A stretch of DNA of 64,000 bases from Bacteroidota bacterium (GCA_016717325.1 JADKFV010000006.1:1-64000); one strand, 5' to 3'; shown: positions 37,734 to 49,961, counted from the stretch's first letter. Notes: a model not told the origin generated them from the letters alone. Numbers and translations: made by a program.

Positions 37734-40231
37734 TTAGCGCACTATCAGTTGTTTTATTTCGGTGTGAGTATCGTTATTTACTTTTACAATGTAAACTCCT
37801 TTTGCTGCATTGGTAAGGTCTAGCACTGTTTTTTCACCATCCCATTTAAACTGACGAACGGTAGTGCCCATAATGTTATATACGGTAACTATATACGTTT
37901 CTCCGGTTAACTTTACCGAGTTAAGATTAAATATTCCGTTAGAAGGATTAGGATAAATAATCAGATTGGCATCGTCTTTCTCATCCACTGATAGAATAGT
38001 TGCATCATCGAAAAATGTTATCAAATTACAATTAACATCCAGTGTAGGATTAAAGCCATCGTTACAATCGGTGCAGGTAACACCGGTTACACAATTGGGA
38101 TTGTTAGGATGACATTGGTCTACATAGCTCGACAAAAATTTGTATTCGAGATTGATAGCAGGGTTAGCAACAAAAGTGCTCATATCAAAATCGAATGGGC
38201 GGCCAATAGCACCCGGGCACCATCCGGCACGTGCATAAGTCCAAGTTCCATTTTGTGGTTGGCATGCATCAGGATTTGGGCTACACGTAGTCCAGTTGTG
38301 TTGCGAAAATGTATTGGCACCATTCACCCACAATGTATGTGTAGCATCATAAAATTCTGCCGCATTTCCGGTATTTAAATTTCCCCAACCGTGGCCGGTA
38401 CTTACCAATTTCAATTTTGCCGCTACAGCACTTGGCTCAAAGGTATGTGCGAATGCTGGCACAGGCTGTAAGTTTGCCATATCGCCAAATGGATAAATGG
38501 CTTTCCATACTTTTTCCACTTTGCTGTATTTATGTGGTGGCGCACCGTCTTTGTAATCGAATTTTAATGCATACACATAACCGTTTGTAAGTGTACCAAG
38601 GTTTACACGGAAAGTTACTTTACCCTGAAGTATACTCATATAGTCGGCCATATTTATCGAATGATTACAAGCAACACCATAAGGAGTGATGTAACGTATT
38701 ACTTCATACCAGAGCCCGTCCATACCCATTACATCAATGCTCGATACTCTGTCCCATGGGTCGCAACCACCGTTAGGCGGACATGTTACAGACAAGGTAG
38801 CAATAATGGTGTCGAATGCACCAACATAAGAAGGCAATACGCCATCGGCCGTTAGGACCCCTGTTGTGGAGTTAAGCCATAAGCCTGAAAATGCCGGCAC
38901 ATTTGTAAGTGTCGATACCGTTTGTACTACGTTTACATTCACCGTTACAGAAGTTACTACACCATAATTGGATGTAGAATTTATTTGAATTGTTTGTGCG
39001 CCAAAAGCATTGGGCGTCCACCATGCCGAGTAGCGTCCGTTTGCAAAACTTTGCGCAGGATATGTTGTACCATTAATTACAAATTCAAGGTTTGAAACAG
39101 AGAATATTGTTGGGTAAGGCATGTTTGCCACCACCGACAATTGTAAAGCACCTAAAGTAGGCATATAAATATCGGCTCCTTGCACAGGGTTGCGAGGTTC
39201 AATTACTGCTTGTGTGGCATAGGGATCTACAACATCAAATGTGCTGATAACTGCAACTGCGGTATCGTAAGTTCCGTTTCCAAATTGATCAGCTTGTATT
39301 GAAACTGTACCGACTCCCGAAAAATATGCTGTATCGTTACTTATAGTTGCAGGGCCCGACAATACAGTATATGTACAAGGCAGTCCCGAAGTTGCAGTTG
39401 CATTAAGGTAATAAGATGGCTGAGTAATAAGTTGAGTTGGTACTTGAGGAAATGATATCGCCTGAAAAGAAGAATTCAGTGTGCCATTGAAATTTGATGT
39501 GGCACCATTGAGTGCAAAGTTGTTAAACACTCCATTATATTGTGGTCCGTTTACATTGGTTGTCAGGCTGCTGATACTTGAATTGTTTCCACCGGGAACA
39601 CCCTGATCAAATTTGTAATACAATTGAAGATTTGGCTCTGTTCCCAAAAGTTCGTTAGTCATCATATCCTGAATTTCGGTTTGTGTAAGTTCTTTGTTCC
39701 AAACCGATACTTCATCTATTCGGCCGTTATATATAAAGTTGAAATTGCCTAGAATACTTTTGCCTATTGCAAACGAAGTAGTTGTACTTGCTATACTACC
39801 GCTAGCGGGCTTGCCACCAACCAAATTTCCATTTAGATATAATTTGAGTTGGCCACCACCATAAACCCATGCATAATGTTGCCACACTTGTGGTACAACT
39901 GTGAAATCGGGTGTTTGGTAGGTAACAAGAGTGCCGGCAGAATTTTGCATCCTGCACTCAATGGCTCCGTTGTTCAATATTATTAAATAAAAACCTGCAT
40001 TAGTGTTGCGGTAACCCATCATGCCCTGACCATAGCCCAATGCATTATCATAAACCAACCTGTTATACTCATTGCTGTAGAACCTGCTATAAGTGCCGAA
40101 GCATTGGGTGCCTCAACAAAATCGTCAACACCATCAAAATCGAGGTATTGATTTGACTGCGCTGTGAGCAAGTTGTTCGAAGCTAAAAGCATCGATATTG
40201 CAACACAAATTTTAAATAGAACTTTTTTCAT
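37734..40231 (-). CDS. T9SS-exported LamG-domain surface protein, frame-broken
   Basis: A roughly 832-residue secreted protein. Signal peptide KKVLFKICVAISMLLASNNL; then a LamG/concanavalin-like domain: QYLDFDGVDDFVEAPNASAL, AMSITGW, GYRNTNAGFYLIILNN, WQHYAWVYGGGQLKLYLNGN, GRIDEVSVWNKELTQTEI and LQLYYKFDQG. One missing G near 40056 breaks the frame; adding it joins SITGW to VYDNALGYGQGMMGYR. The middle contains a peptide-N-glycosidase-like region (GGCDPWDRVSSIDVMGMDGL, YGVACNHSINMADYMSILQG), and the end is a type-A sorting domain (LIIYPNPSNGIFNLNSVKLT). The GGCDPWDR stretch suggests a PNGase F-type fold, so it may bind or act on glycoproteins; activity not proven. It lies downstream of the SusCD pair. 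Confidence 0.82.
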
Positions 40232-40502
40232 TTTACTTTATTATTTAATTTATTGATTTGACTATTATTTACAGGATATTATTTTGCAAATATATTTTTA
40301 AATGTTGAATTATTTTTGCCTCACTTATTCCGTTATTAATATTTAATAACACAAGTATAAAATCATTTAAACATGAACGCTGTCAAAAGATATTTGCTAG
40401 CTTTAGCTAAAATGTTAACTCAGAATTAAAAAAAACAAACTGAAAACGATGAACAAATAACTAAAAACCTGAAACTTTAAACTATGAACTTTAAACTAAA
40501 AA
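40232..40502. other. Intergenic A+T-rich region
   Basis: Upstream region of the LamG gene. It holds a short direct repeat (AACTTTAAACTA and variants at about 40473-40500) and otherwise no coding or RNA signal. Confidence 0.3.
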
Positions 40503-42129
40503 CTAATTCATCCACCACACTTTTTGTGTTAAATCATCGCCAGCATTTCCAATTGCATTAAGCCAGTTAAGCTGATTGTATGTTGTTTCGGATGGCGGAA
40601 TAGGGAAACGATAAACAGTAATAGGGTCGCCCTCGCGTGGAGTGTTTAATGTGCGCCTTGCCAAAGCAAATGCTTCTTGCGGTTGGCGCATTTGGTCAAT
40701 CCATGTTTGAGCATATATCTCGCGCAATTGTTCGGCTTCATCACCATTAAAAAATCCAATATTGTTTTGTACCGAAATAAAATCGAGATTAGATGGTACG
40801 GTTATGTTTGTTGCAAACGATGTGCCCGGAGGAAGTTTGGAGTTATCCATAACATGTTGCCAAAAGTTTAACGAATACTGTATACCATCGAGAAAAGCCA
40901 CTGTAGCCAGGCCGGGATCTTTTGCAACACCTATACCTCGTAAGTATGCTTCGGATCTTAAATATAATACCTCAGCTCCGGTCATTAAAATGTCGGGCTG
41001 ATAATCCATATCGCGCGCCAAATAATAATTTACTGGCGAATAAAAACAAGTTGCGCCTTTTATACTGTATGCCACATCACGTTGGTACTCGTATGGAATT
41101 CCTCCATCGGGTTGCAGGGCAGTTTGCGGATTGTTGGGAAATGGCGCCCACTTATTAAAATTATTTGTTTCGAAAAAATAGTATGCACGGGGATCAAATA
41201 TTCCACTGCCATCGGCACTATCATTTTTCGAAAGCAAATGCCACATGGTTGTTCCCATGCGTACATCCTTCGATTGATTGAACGACCAACCTTTGCTTTC
41301 ATTTCTATACCCAAGTTGATAAGGATATAAGGCCGCACTTTCTGTATACGGATCGATAATCAATTGCCCAAAATCGTTTACTCCCAAAGCAGGTCTATTA
41401 TTTTCAATGATGTCTTTAATAATTTTTGCGGCCAGCACAGGTTCTTTATTAACCATTCGCATGGCATAACGCAGGCGTAAGGAGTTGGCAAACTTTCGCC
41501 ATTTTTTTAAATCGCCAAAAAATAAATTATCGAATTTTTTAAAAGTAATAAATGGTTCAATGTTGTCGGCTGTAGGGTCAATATTGTCGGCAGCCCATAG
41601 CAACTCACCGAGCAATGTTTTATAAATACTTTCCTGTGTATCGAATTTAGGGCGCAACGAATTAACGTTCTGAAACCCATATCCTGCTTCAGAAAACGGA
41701 ACATCACCAAACAGGTCGGTTACTTTAAACGTTTTATATGCCAGCACTATTTTTTCCATTGCCATCATATTTTTTACCACCTTAGAAGTGGTATCCATGG
41801 CAATAAATCTTTTTTCGAGCTCACGCAAATTTGGTAGTATAGTATAATAATTCGACCATATTTCTTCGGTACCGATAGTGTAGTTATTCCACCGCACTTG
41901 TGGCAATGCTGTTTGTTGCGTTTGCTTATACAGCACCGATATGTTAACATAAAGTTGTTCGCCCCATGTGGATTGTAATGATCGTACAGCAGCATTAAAA
42001 AGTGAACCATCACTTGCGGTAGTAAATCCATTGGGGTTTTTATTCGTCTCTTCAAAATCTTTTTTTACAAAAATGTGCAAGTATTAAAATGAAAAGTAAA
42101 AAATATTTTATCGTATTGTTTTTCATCAT
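40503..42129 (-). CDS. SusD/RagB-family outer-membrane lipoprotein (SusD-like group 2), frame-broken
   Basis: Surface substrate-binding lipoprotein paired with the SusC-like transporter. The real start is ATG 42129: MKNNTIKYFLLFILILAHFC is a lipoprotein signal with lipid-bearing Cys, continuing KKDFEETNKNPNGFTTASDG. A seven-A run (plus-strand T 42060-42066) that should be six breaks this lead from the body, which is otherwise open from 42080. The body carries SusD-like features (KKFDNLFFGDLKKWRKFANS, SLRLRYAMRMVNKEPVLAAK, TGAEVLYLRSEAYLRGIGVA, QTWIDQMRQPQEAFALARRT). About 540 residues is normal. It starts 2 bp after the SusC stop. Confidence 0.88.
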
Positions 42130-42131
42130 TT

Positions 42132-45100
42132 TTAAATTTTTAAAATCTCGCATTCACCAAAAGTTAACGACCTTGTGCCGGGCATAGCACCCCATTCAAA
42201 CCCTTGCGCATCGCCCGCTCCCATTATTCCTTCGGGGTTAATATTGTCGGGTAGCGATGAATAAATATAAAACAAATCGCGACTGGTAATAGAAACAGAC
42301 AACGCTTGAAACACGCGCAATTTTTTTAAAAACCCTGATGGTAAATTATAACTCAACGTGAGTTCGCGAAACTTCACCCATGTGTTTTCAACTATACCGG
42401 GCTTCGATAAAAAATGTCCCCATCCTCCGGCATTTGGCATATATTTATAAATGTAGTGCACTACTGTTGTGTTTTCAGATCCATCTTCATGTACACCAGG
42501 CAAAATAACTCCTATGTTGCTTGTGTATCCTGTAATATCAGTATAGGGCAGGCCGCCACCATCGCGTTCTTTAAGCGTTTCGGGGCTTTGTCCTGTTTGC
42601 AATCCGGTAACATACGATCCCGAATAAATATCGCCACCCACTTTGGCATCTATCAGTGTGCTGAGGGTAAAGTTTTTGTAATTAAGTTGTGTACTCCATC
42701 CGGCAAGAAAATCGGGCGATGCATTACCTATTGGTACACGGGTTGGGCTAATTAAGTATTCGGTACCGGCTTCATTCACAACGGGTTTGCCATCTTTATA
42801 AACATAATCCCACCCAACGATGGTTCCAAAATCATCGCCTTCTTTTAGTGCCATTTGCGGGCCATTTTCGCCCCATATTTCTGCAAGAATATATGTATCG
42901 GAATACTCGCCAAGGCTTACAACTTTATTTCTGTTGCGCGAAAAATTTACTCCGGTTTTAAGCATCAAATTTTTCCTGTTGAGAACTGTTGCACCAAAAA
43001 TAATTTCGAAACCACGGTTCGATAATATGCCTTCGTTAATCAAAGCAAAACCTGCACCTGCCGAAACAGGCAATGGAGTTTTTATAATTTGATCGAAAGA
43101 CCTTTTATAGTAGTAAGTAAAATCAACCGTCATCACGTCTTTAAAAAATCCAAGATTTGTACCTGCCTCATACGAATTTACCCGCTGTGGCTTTAATGTT
43201 ATTGGAGGTATTACCGATGGGTAATTTGATGACTGCTGACCACCATGCAACGAAGTGTTGTAGTAAAATTCTGTTTGATACGGATCGGTGTCGGTGGCTG
43301 TTTGCGATGCACCTGCACGTATTTTACAAAAGCTAAACCAGTCTTTATTAAATTTTAATGCTTCGGAGGCAATATAGCTTACCGACATTCCGGGATAAAA
43401 ATACGAGTTGGCATCTGATGGCAAAGTTGATGTAAAATCGTTACGGCCGGTAAGCTCAACAAATAAATATTCTTTATAGCCAACATTTAAAAATCCATAA
43501 AAAGAGTTTATTTTTTTCTTATAAAAGTATTCGCTGCTATTAATGATGCAGGGTCGTCACCTTTAGTTATTACGGTAACATTTCCATTTGCATCGGTGCC
43601 ATAAGTGGTAGGAGTGAAGTTCGATAAGCTGTACCAGTTTGGATAATACCAGGTGCCCGAATGTGCGCTTATGCCATGTAAGTTGCGCGACCAGCTCGAA
43701 CCACCGAGATTAAAATTCACATCAAAATTCGATTTCAAAATGATTTCTTCGAAAGCGAAAATAAAATTCGTTGTTGTTGCTTTTATCATTTTGTGACGAC
43801 TCGCTGTAATATCCATTTTGCAAGCCGATAAGATCGACCGGTTTGTTTTTTGTTTCATACATATTGTTCGAAAAGTCGATTCCGGTTCGGCCTGTAAAGG
43901 TTAACCAGTCTGTAATTTTATATCCCAAACTAATACCACCCAATAAAACAGAACGGTGTAGAGTTGTATTGTTATTATAATTATTCCACCATAAATATTG
44001 ATCGATATATTGGTAAGGATAACCTGTAAGCGGATCGCGTGTGCCATCTTTCATTTGATAATTTACCAAATCTTCGCCACGATAACTGCGCGGCCATGAG
44101 TATAATAATCCTTTGTTGAATGATGCAGCATCTTCGCCAAGCATTGGGCTGTTAAGCCTGTTGTAATCTGTATATGTGGCCGACAAGCCAAGGCTTACTT
44201 TTTTCGACACATTTATTGTTGAATTGGTATTGATAGCCGTTTGATTGTAATCGCTGTTGTAAATTATGGGTGTGCTTTTAGTTCTTGTAAGTGAAACACG
44301 CATTGTGCCTATTTCGCCTCCGCCCTCTGCCGACACATTGTGCGTAATTGTTTTTCCATCTCTAAATGGTATAGATAAATTATCGGGTTGTGCTTCCCAT
44401 GGTGCCATTTCACCATTCCACCAACGAATCATTTGCCCTTCCATTTTTGGTCCCCACGACACTGATGAGCCGGGTAGCCAAACTTTGGATCGGTAGATAA
44501 AATTGGAAACAAAGGTGTGCCATCGGGCGCCAATTCAAATTTTGGAACAGCCACGTTTGCATTTGGCGCACCACCACCATAAGTGTTTTGCACATCGCGA
44601 TAGCGGTAAGGATGTACATTTTTATACATCATATTATACGATACGCCAATCCCTTTTTGTTTTGCGCCTTTTTCATAGTTATCAAAACTACACCGTTAGC
44701 ACCGCGTGCACCATATAATGCCGATGCTGCACCACCTTTAAGTATGGTAATGTCTTCTACATCGACCAGATTAATATTGTTGATGGCCGAGCCCCAATCA
44801 CGCCCACGCCCCACATTGGTAAGTCCCGGGTCGTTGTCGATAGGAATACCGTCTACAACAATAAGTGGTTGGTTGTTGCCATTTATACTGTTGTTACCTC
44901 TAATAGTTATTCGTGTTGTACCACCTTCCACACCATCGGCATTTGCTATTTGCACACCGGCAGCTTTGCCCGATAATGCACTTAGAATATTTGGTGTATT
45001 TGATTGTTGAATTTCGGCACCATCTATTTTTTGTGTCGAATATCCTATGGCGCGTTTTTGCCGGTTGATGCCGAGTGCGGTAACTGTAACTTCACTAAGT

Positions 45101-45402
45101 TGTTTTGAACTTGGTACCATTTTTACATTGATAGCAGTTTGATTACCAACAACAATTACTTGCTGCGTATATCCAACAAAACTAAAAAGTAACGAATCGG
45201 TAGCACTCACATTCGACAACGAAGACTTTCCGTCCATATTTGTTGCCACAGCATTTGTAGTGCCTTTGATTGCTACAGTTACAAAGGGCATAGGCAAGGC
45301 ATCGGTAGCAGATGTAACTGTGCCTGTAACCGTAATGCTTTGTGCTTTGGAAGCATAAACTAACGTGAGAAATAAAAGTATTGTGAGAGAAATTTTTTTC
45401 AT
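42132..45402 (-). CDS. SusC/RagA-family TonB-linked outer-membrane protein, frame-broken
   Basis: TonB-dependent transporter of about 1090 residues. Signal peptide KKISLTILLFLTLVYASKAQ; CarboxypepD_reg domain (VTGTVTSATDALPMPFVTVA); plug with the SusC signature (ISIRGN-like TRITIRGNNSINGNNQPLIV, VDGIPIDN, VEDITILKGGAASALYGARG, ANGVVLITMKKG); then the barrel with DITYYYKRS-like VDFTYYYKRSFDQIIKTPLP and last strands LTLSYNLPSGFLKKLRVFQA and SITSRDLFYI. Four one-base breaks (about 44671, 44483, 43762 and 43514) interrupt it; each can be repaired to continuous family sequence. With the adjacent SusD it should import an oligosaccharide or peptide. No hydrolase or HTCS regulator lies with it. Confidence 0.88.
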
Positions 45403-45683
45403 AATAAAATAAAATTCAATGTGAAGAACTCAGCAAAAGGTGACGCAATGTAAAAATATTCTTGCTTCAAATATTGATTTTTCTGTTTGATAATTCAGCA
45501 TCCTGAAAAAATTAAAACAGGGTTCCATTTTTCTAAACAAAAATATTGCTCTATTTCGTTTTACGAAAGTAGTCAATAGAAGAAAAAACGGAATGTGGGT
45601 TTCTATAAAGAAACAGATGGGTGGATTAGAATAGATTGTTTTAATACTTATGAAAAAAAGTAATAAGCAAACAGCACATATTT
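45403..45683. other. Upstream region of the SusC gene
   Basis: No gene seen. It carries the expected promoter region of the minus-strand SusC gene and ends where the RRM-tail repeat begins. Confidence 0.3.
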
Positions 45684-45846
45684 AAAACAAAACAGCCCGA
45701 CAAAAGCCGGGCTGTACAATGTTTTTGAACCGAAAATATTAATAATCGTTGCGCGGACGCCTGTTATTATTAAATCTGCGTTCTCAACCACCGCCACCAC
45801 CACCGCCTTCGGTGCGAGGGCGAGCTTCTGTAGCAGTCATAGCGCG
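45684..45846 (-). repeat. Repeat copy A: truncated RRM-gene 3' end with its terminator
   Basis: A 163-bp near-identical copy of the 3' end of the RRM gene at 56617-56931. It contains the ACAGCCCG/CGGGCTGT terminator (from 45690), the TTTTTGAACCGAAAAT leader and, from 45739, the last 36 or so RRM codons (Gly-run, RRFNNNRRPRNDY). One of the Gly/Glu codons is TGA here, so it is a dead fragment. It sits 43 bp after the stop of the first fibre gene. Confidence 0.85.
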
Positions 45847-45889
45847 GCTGTAACTAAGAGCATGGCGCACCGCAAATGTAACTAAGAAC

Positions 45890-48220
45890 TTATTTAGATT
45901 TCATCATCTTCTTAGTTTCAACCACTTTGCCATTAACCATAAGCGTATAAGTATAAATGCCGCTGCTTAAATCAGAAGCATAGATGTGTAACGTGCCTTG
46001 TCCCCTTTCTTTTATTTCTACTTTATTTATCAAGCGGCCATCGTTTGTGTAAAACATAATCTCCGCCTTGCCGGCACTTTCAGGAATAAAATAATTGATA
46101 TTGGTTTCTTCTGCAAATGGATTGGGCTCGTTTTGATCGAGTATGATGGTTTCAATGTCTGATAGTGTAACATTTGTTTGATGTGTAACGTAACCTGTTT
46201 TAGCACCAATCTTACTTTTTAAATCGACAATTTCGGCTTGTTGTTCTTTGAAACCTTGTATCAAAATTGAAATTAATGGTGTATAATTAATTGCTTTGTG
46301 TGTTGATGGTGCTGTTAATATATTTCCATTTTCATCTGTCTTTCCTGGATCTGTTGCATCCTTAATTATTGCAGGCAATACATTTTCAACTTCTTGTGCC
46401 AGTAATCCATATTGGTGTTCAGTCGCTAAACCAAGATGCTCATTTTTCTGTGTATCAAAATCATATGTTTTAGGATTTAGTTGCATTAATATAGCACTTG
46501 CATCCTTAAGGTCTGTTATGTTTTGTTTTAAGGTTGAATCAGAATATGTCCAAGTACTTGCCGTAATCATACCTGATCCGATAAACCATGCAGCCCAATT
46601 AGTTGCGGAACTAGTTGGATTTACTGAAGCAAATACACCAATTAAATTTTGTGCAAGACCTGTAGCACCACAATTAGTTACTTCAAAATGGCCCCCATGT
46701 GCTGTTTGGCTGGCATTTGCTGCGCATGCAAAGCCGCTCACTGCGCGATACTCTGCAGCTGACAACACACCACTAATGGCATTACTTGTAGCATGAACAG
46801 CATGATTAATTACTGAGCCATTTTGCACTATAAATTCGCCACCTCTTGCGTTAGTAATCGCTGTGGCACTGTTCATACTGCAGAACAATGCGCGGTTGGT
46901 AGTGCCTGCACCAAATGTTACATCATTTACTATATGTAATTTGCCGGTAGGGGTAAAATTTCCTATTCCTACATACCTATCCGCTGTTGCATTTTCCCAT
47001 ATACGCGAATCGCAAATTTGTGCTGCTGCGGTTGCTTTGGTAATATAATTATTTGGTAAAGCCGCACATACTGAAACACCACCAGCATCTTGCACCAATA
47101 TTACATCTCCTTGAGCATCTACGCTTAATGCTACACCATTTGGAGCAACAGGCGTTGAAGTTGACCGCATCTTTCTAAGCCTTAAGCCGCTTAAAGGCAA
47201 CGCAGGATTATACATCCCTTGTGCGTTAATTTCAACAAGGTTTTGAGGATCAGTATTATTGAATCCAACCCTTCCACAAAGACCTGCTCCATTGCCAGAT
47301 TCAACAAATATTGACGAATTAATACTATTCATTCCTATCATTATAGAATTTGAAATATTGTTTGTCAAATAATTTGTAAGTCCTGGAAATGCAGTAAAAT
47401 TACCAACACCCGAACCAATAACAAATGCATTAGAAGCTATAGACTGTACATAATTTCCATAAGCTTTGGAGTATGGCTGTTGTGCATCTGCAAAAATACC
47501 AATACTGTGTGAAGCTATTAATGATGACGTACAAAATGAACCTATGGCTACACCAAATTGATTATTTGCAGTATTGTTACAACCTATTGTTACACTTTGT
47601 GCACCATTTGCAAAATTTATTTTGCCAAGTGCTACCGAAGTTTCTCCATCAGCATAACATGTATTGCCAGCTGCAAAGCTTGCGGCACCTATGCCTCGAG
47701 TATTAAGACCAAAACATGCCGAACCTAAACCAATATTTGCATCATCCCATAATGGAGCATCGGCATCGCCAGCTCTAAATGCCGACATTCTAGGATACCA
47801 TATCATGCGAGCTTGTCTCAACCCATTGGGGAGTATTGTACCACTACCCGATTGTCCAAATGCAATTAGTCCACCATCAGGATAAGGGCCAGGCAAAGGC
47901 GAATATGGCCCATTTGTACTTATAGTTAAATTGAAGATTGGGGCGGTGTTGTTCATACCTATGAAGCCTTGGTTTGCACCTGCCGTGCCTATGATGGTCA
48001 TGTGCTGCCCATTAAATGTACCTGGACCAGCATTGGTGTAAAAGTTGATGTTTTGCTGTTGCTCGGTTTTTAAAAGTAGCGGCTGTGCATTTGTTGAGCC
48101 TAAGTAGCTGCCTGCATTTGGCACATTGCCACCTAAATCTCATTTTGTACCTGCTTGTGAAAAAGCAATTTTATGTGACACAAGCATCACACAAATAATT
48201 ACAATAATTTTCTGTTTCAT
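45890..48220 (-). CDS. S74-chaperone fibre-like T9SS surface protein 1, interrupted by in-frame TGA
   Basis: From ATG 48220 a signal peptide (KQKIIVIICVMLVSHKIAFS) leads into QAGTK, then an in-frame TGA (48142-48140), then DLGGNVPNAGSYLGSTNAQP in the same frame. The family has Trp at this spot (paralogue at 54565 has EWRLLGN), so TGG-to-TGA is the simple reading; downstream the frame stays open for 744 codons. The middle has phage-tail and YadA-head-like repeats (AFRAGDADAPLWDDANIGLG, SVALGKINFANGAQSVTIGC). Residues about 580-690 are the peptidase S74 intramolecular chaperone (TYSDSTLKQNITDLKDA, HQYGLLAQEVENVLP), which trimerises and may cut itself off. The end is a type-A sorting domain (LDQNEPNPFAEETNINYFIP). 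The product is probably a trimeric surface fibre if expressed. Confidence 0.82.
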
Positions 48221-48233
48221 AATCATAAATTTT

Positions 48234-49208
48234 TTAATTTGTTAAACTTATTAATTTGGAAATATAGTATCCTTCTATTTTGACTTTTGCAATGAACACA
48301 CCTTGTAAGAATTTATCAATTCGTTGAATAGTAATTTTATTATTCTCTTTCTTGAGAATTTGAAATTGATTTGAAATAATTTGACCTTGTAAATTATAAA
48401 TTTCAATTTCGCGTATGTTTTTTTTTGCAATTAAATTAAAAACATCAGCACTTGGGTTTGGAAATGCAACTAAATCATTCACTATAGAATAATTATAGTT
48501 ATTAAAGCCTACGTTAAAACATTGATTAGAATCCGTAGATAAACATACATCATCTATAAAAAAATAGCTACAACATTTATTTGTAATATTGGTATCAAGC
48601 AATTGAAATGAAGTATTTAAGTCATCATAGAAATTTCCTAATGCAATATAACTATAATTTGAATCGGCAATAAAAGAAAATTTATATTGTATCCAATTTG
48701 CCGAATCTACCAAAATAGTGTCCATTTTCCATTGACAATAATTATTCATAATATCATTGAAGTTCATCAGCTTTGGATTTGCTGTAAAAAATTTGACACC
48801 CAAATTATTGGATGAGCAAAAGCTTGTATATTGCCCAGCATAGTTAATAAAAACAGAAAAACAATATTGAGAACCAATTGAAAGTGGCTGCAACAAATTT
48901 TGAGCAACTATTTCACGATAATTTAAATTTGATTGGCAAGTTGTAAATAGACCTATATATCCATTACCCATATTGGGAAATTGCATTCCCGCTTGATTTA
49001 AAGGTATACCTGCAATTGTTCCTGCTGCACATACATTAAAATAATCTGGTGATTCGGCAACTGTAAACCAATGTTTAAGGCTATCTAATTGCCCATTGGA
49101 ATTTGGGCATCCATAATAGTCTTCAAAACTTGGGTCTGTTAAGAGGTTTTGAGCAACAAGAGGAGTAGTAATTATTAATAATGTGATCAAAAAAGGATAT
49201 CGTAACAT
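48234..49208 (-). CDS. T9SS-exported SFED-type surface protein 1
   Basis: A 324-residue secreted protein. Signal peptide RYPFLITLLIITTPLVAQ; the mature start LLTDPSFEDYYGCPNSNGQL and WF...SPDYFNVCA motif mark a carbohydrate-binding-like beta-sandwich common in Bacteroidota surface proteins; CFSVFINYAGQ and SYFFIDDVCLS follow. The end is a type-A sorting domain (LVAFPNPSADVFNLIAKKNI). It lies 13 bp upstream of fibre gene 1 (same strand, likely one transcript) and is divergent from an XRE regulator. A paralogue in the same setting is at 54988-55932. Ligand unknown. Confidence 0.82.
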   Translation of the reverse strand: MLRYPFLITLLIITTPLVAQNLLTDPSFEDYYGCPNSNGQLDSLKHWFTVAESPDYFNVCAAGTIAGIPLNQAGMQFPNMGNGYIGLFTTCQSNLNYREIVAQNLLQPLSIGSQYCFSVFINYAGQYTSFCSSNNLGVKFFTANPKLMNFNDIMNNYCQWKMDTILVDSANWIQYKFSFIADSNYSYIALGNFYDDLNTSFQLLDTNITNKCCSYFFIDDVCLSTDSNQCFNVGFNNYNYSIVNDLVAFPNPSADVFNLIAKKNIREIEIYNLQGQIISNQFQILKKENNKITIQRIDKFLQGVFIAKVKIEGYYISKLISLTN

Positions 49209-49328
49209 GATACTTAGAGTTTAGGTTCAGAAAGATATGAAATAAAAACGATACATGATGCACATCACAAATAAAGTTTTCAACCTTTGCATTTTTCGTG
49301 TGTGAAATTGCTATCAAAAAAGAAAACG

Positions 49329-49541
49329 ATGTTATTGCTTGGTAAGCAAATAGCTTTGTTGCGTAAGCAACAAAATTTGACACAAGCGCAATTAGCTTTT
49401 GAAATAGAAATTTCGCGAGAGCAATTGGTGAGAATTGAAAAAGGAAAGTATAACAAAACTTTTTATACATTATATAAACTTAGTTTTGCATTAGAAATTT
49501 CTTTTGAAGTATTGACTGTTTTTATCAATATGGAAATTTGA
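49329..49541 (+). CDS. XRE-family HTH regulator 1
   Basis: A 70-residue regulator made of one Cro/C1-type HTH: LGKQIALLRKQQNLTQAQLA, FEIEISREQLVRIEKGKYNK and TFYTLYKLSFALEISFEVLT. ATG 49329 is chosen because it places the HTH at the very start as in the family; in-frame starts further up (49287) add no recognisable sequence. It is divergent from SFED protein 1 with about 120 bp between them, so it probably controls that gene and itself. A diverged paralogue with a nonsense codon is at 56010. Confidence 0.85.
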   Translation: MLLLGKQIALLRKQQNLTQAQLAFEIEISREQLVRIEKGKYNKTFYTLYKLSFALEISFEVLTVFINMEI

Positions 49542-49560
49542 TTTTTCAAGGATTCCATTT

Positions 49561-49961
49561 TTATCTTCAACTCCATCAAGCATTTTACTATTCCAAAATA
49601 AAAGCCATTAAATGTTGTCGTCATTTTCGGCTGTAATAATTATTTTGTTGGCAGGAGGAGTTCTAACATTAACTGTGAGTATATATGTTTGTATAAAAAG
49701 GAATTTAAAAAAAATTTGGCTGGTTTTAGCCACTTTATTCCATCGCCTTATTCTGTAGGAATCAAAGACTCAAAAGCCACGCACAATACAATCTTCCTAA
49801 AAACAAAACAGCCCGACAAAGCCGGGCTGTACAATGTCATGAACCGAAAATATTAATAATCGTTGCGCGGACGCCTGTTATTATTAAATCTGCGTTCTCC
49901 ACCACCGCCACCGCCACCGCCTTCGGTGCGAGGGCGAGCTTCTGTAGCAGTCATAGCGCGA
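49561..49961. repeat. Repeat copy B: 48-codon ORF region plus RRM-gene tail and terminator
   Basis: A roughly 400-bp direct repeat of 56322-56725, differing at only a handful of positions. Order: TTATCTTCAACTCCATCAA entry, the 48-codon ORF, the ACAGCCCG terminator hairpin (about 49808-49830), then the last codons of the RRM gene in minus orientation (Gly-run, RRFNNNRRPRNDY). Similarity stops right after CATAGCGCG, as in copy A. It lies between XRE gene 1 and the end of fibre gene 2. Confidence 0.88.
49612..49758 (+). CDS. Predicted 48-residue membrane protein, copy 1
   Basis: ATG 49612 to TAG 49758: one hydrophobic helix (AVIIILLAGGVLTLTVSIYV), then a basic segment (CIKRNLKKIWLVL) and a second hydrophobic stretch. 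The same 147 bases occur without visible change at 56374-56520, while flanking XRE genes have diverged strongly. It lies 70 bp after XRE gene 1 on the same strand. I do not recognise it; a small membrane protein or toxin-like peptide is possible, as is a chance open frame inside a homogenised repeat. Confidence 0.4.
   Translation: MLSSFSAVIIILLAGGVLTLTVSIYVCIKRNLKKIWLVLATLFHRLIL

Noticed and set aside
45849..45887. 11-bp direct repeat TGTAACTAAGA at 45849 and 45877
   Set aside because: Short, only two copies, and explained by a junction duplication; no wider pattern seen.
48140..48142. TGA recoding (selenocysteine or Trp)
   Set aside because: No selenocysteine machinery or hairpin is seen, TGA serves as a normal stop for other genes here, and a substitution or read error is simpler.
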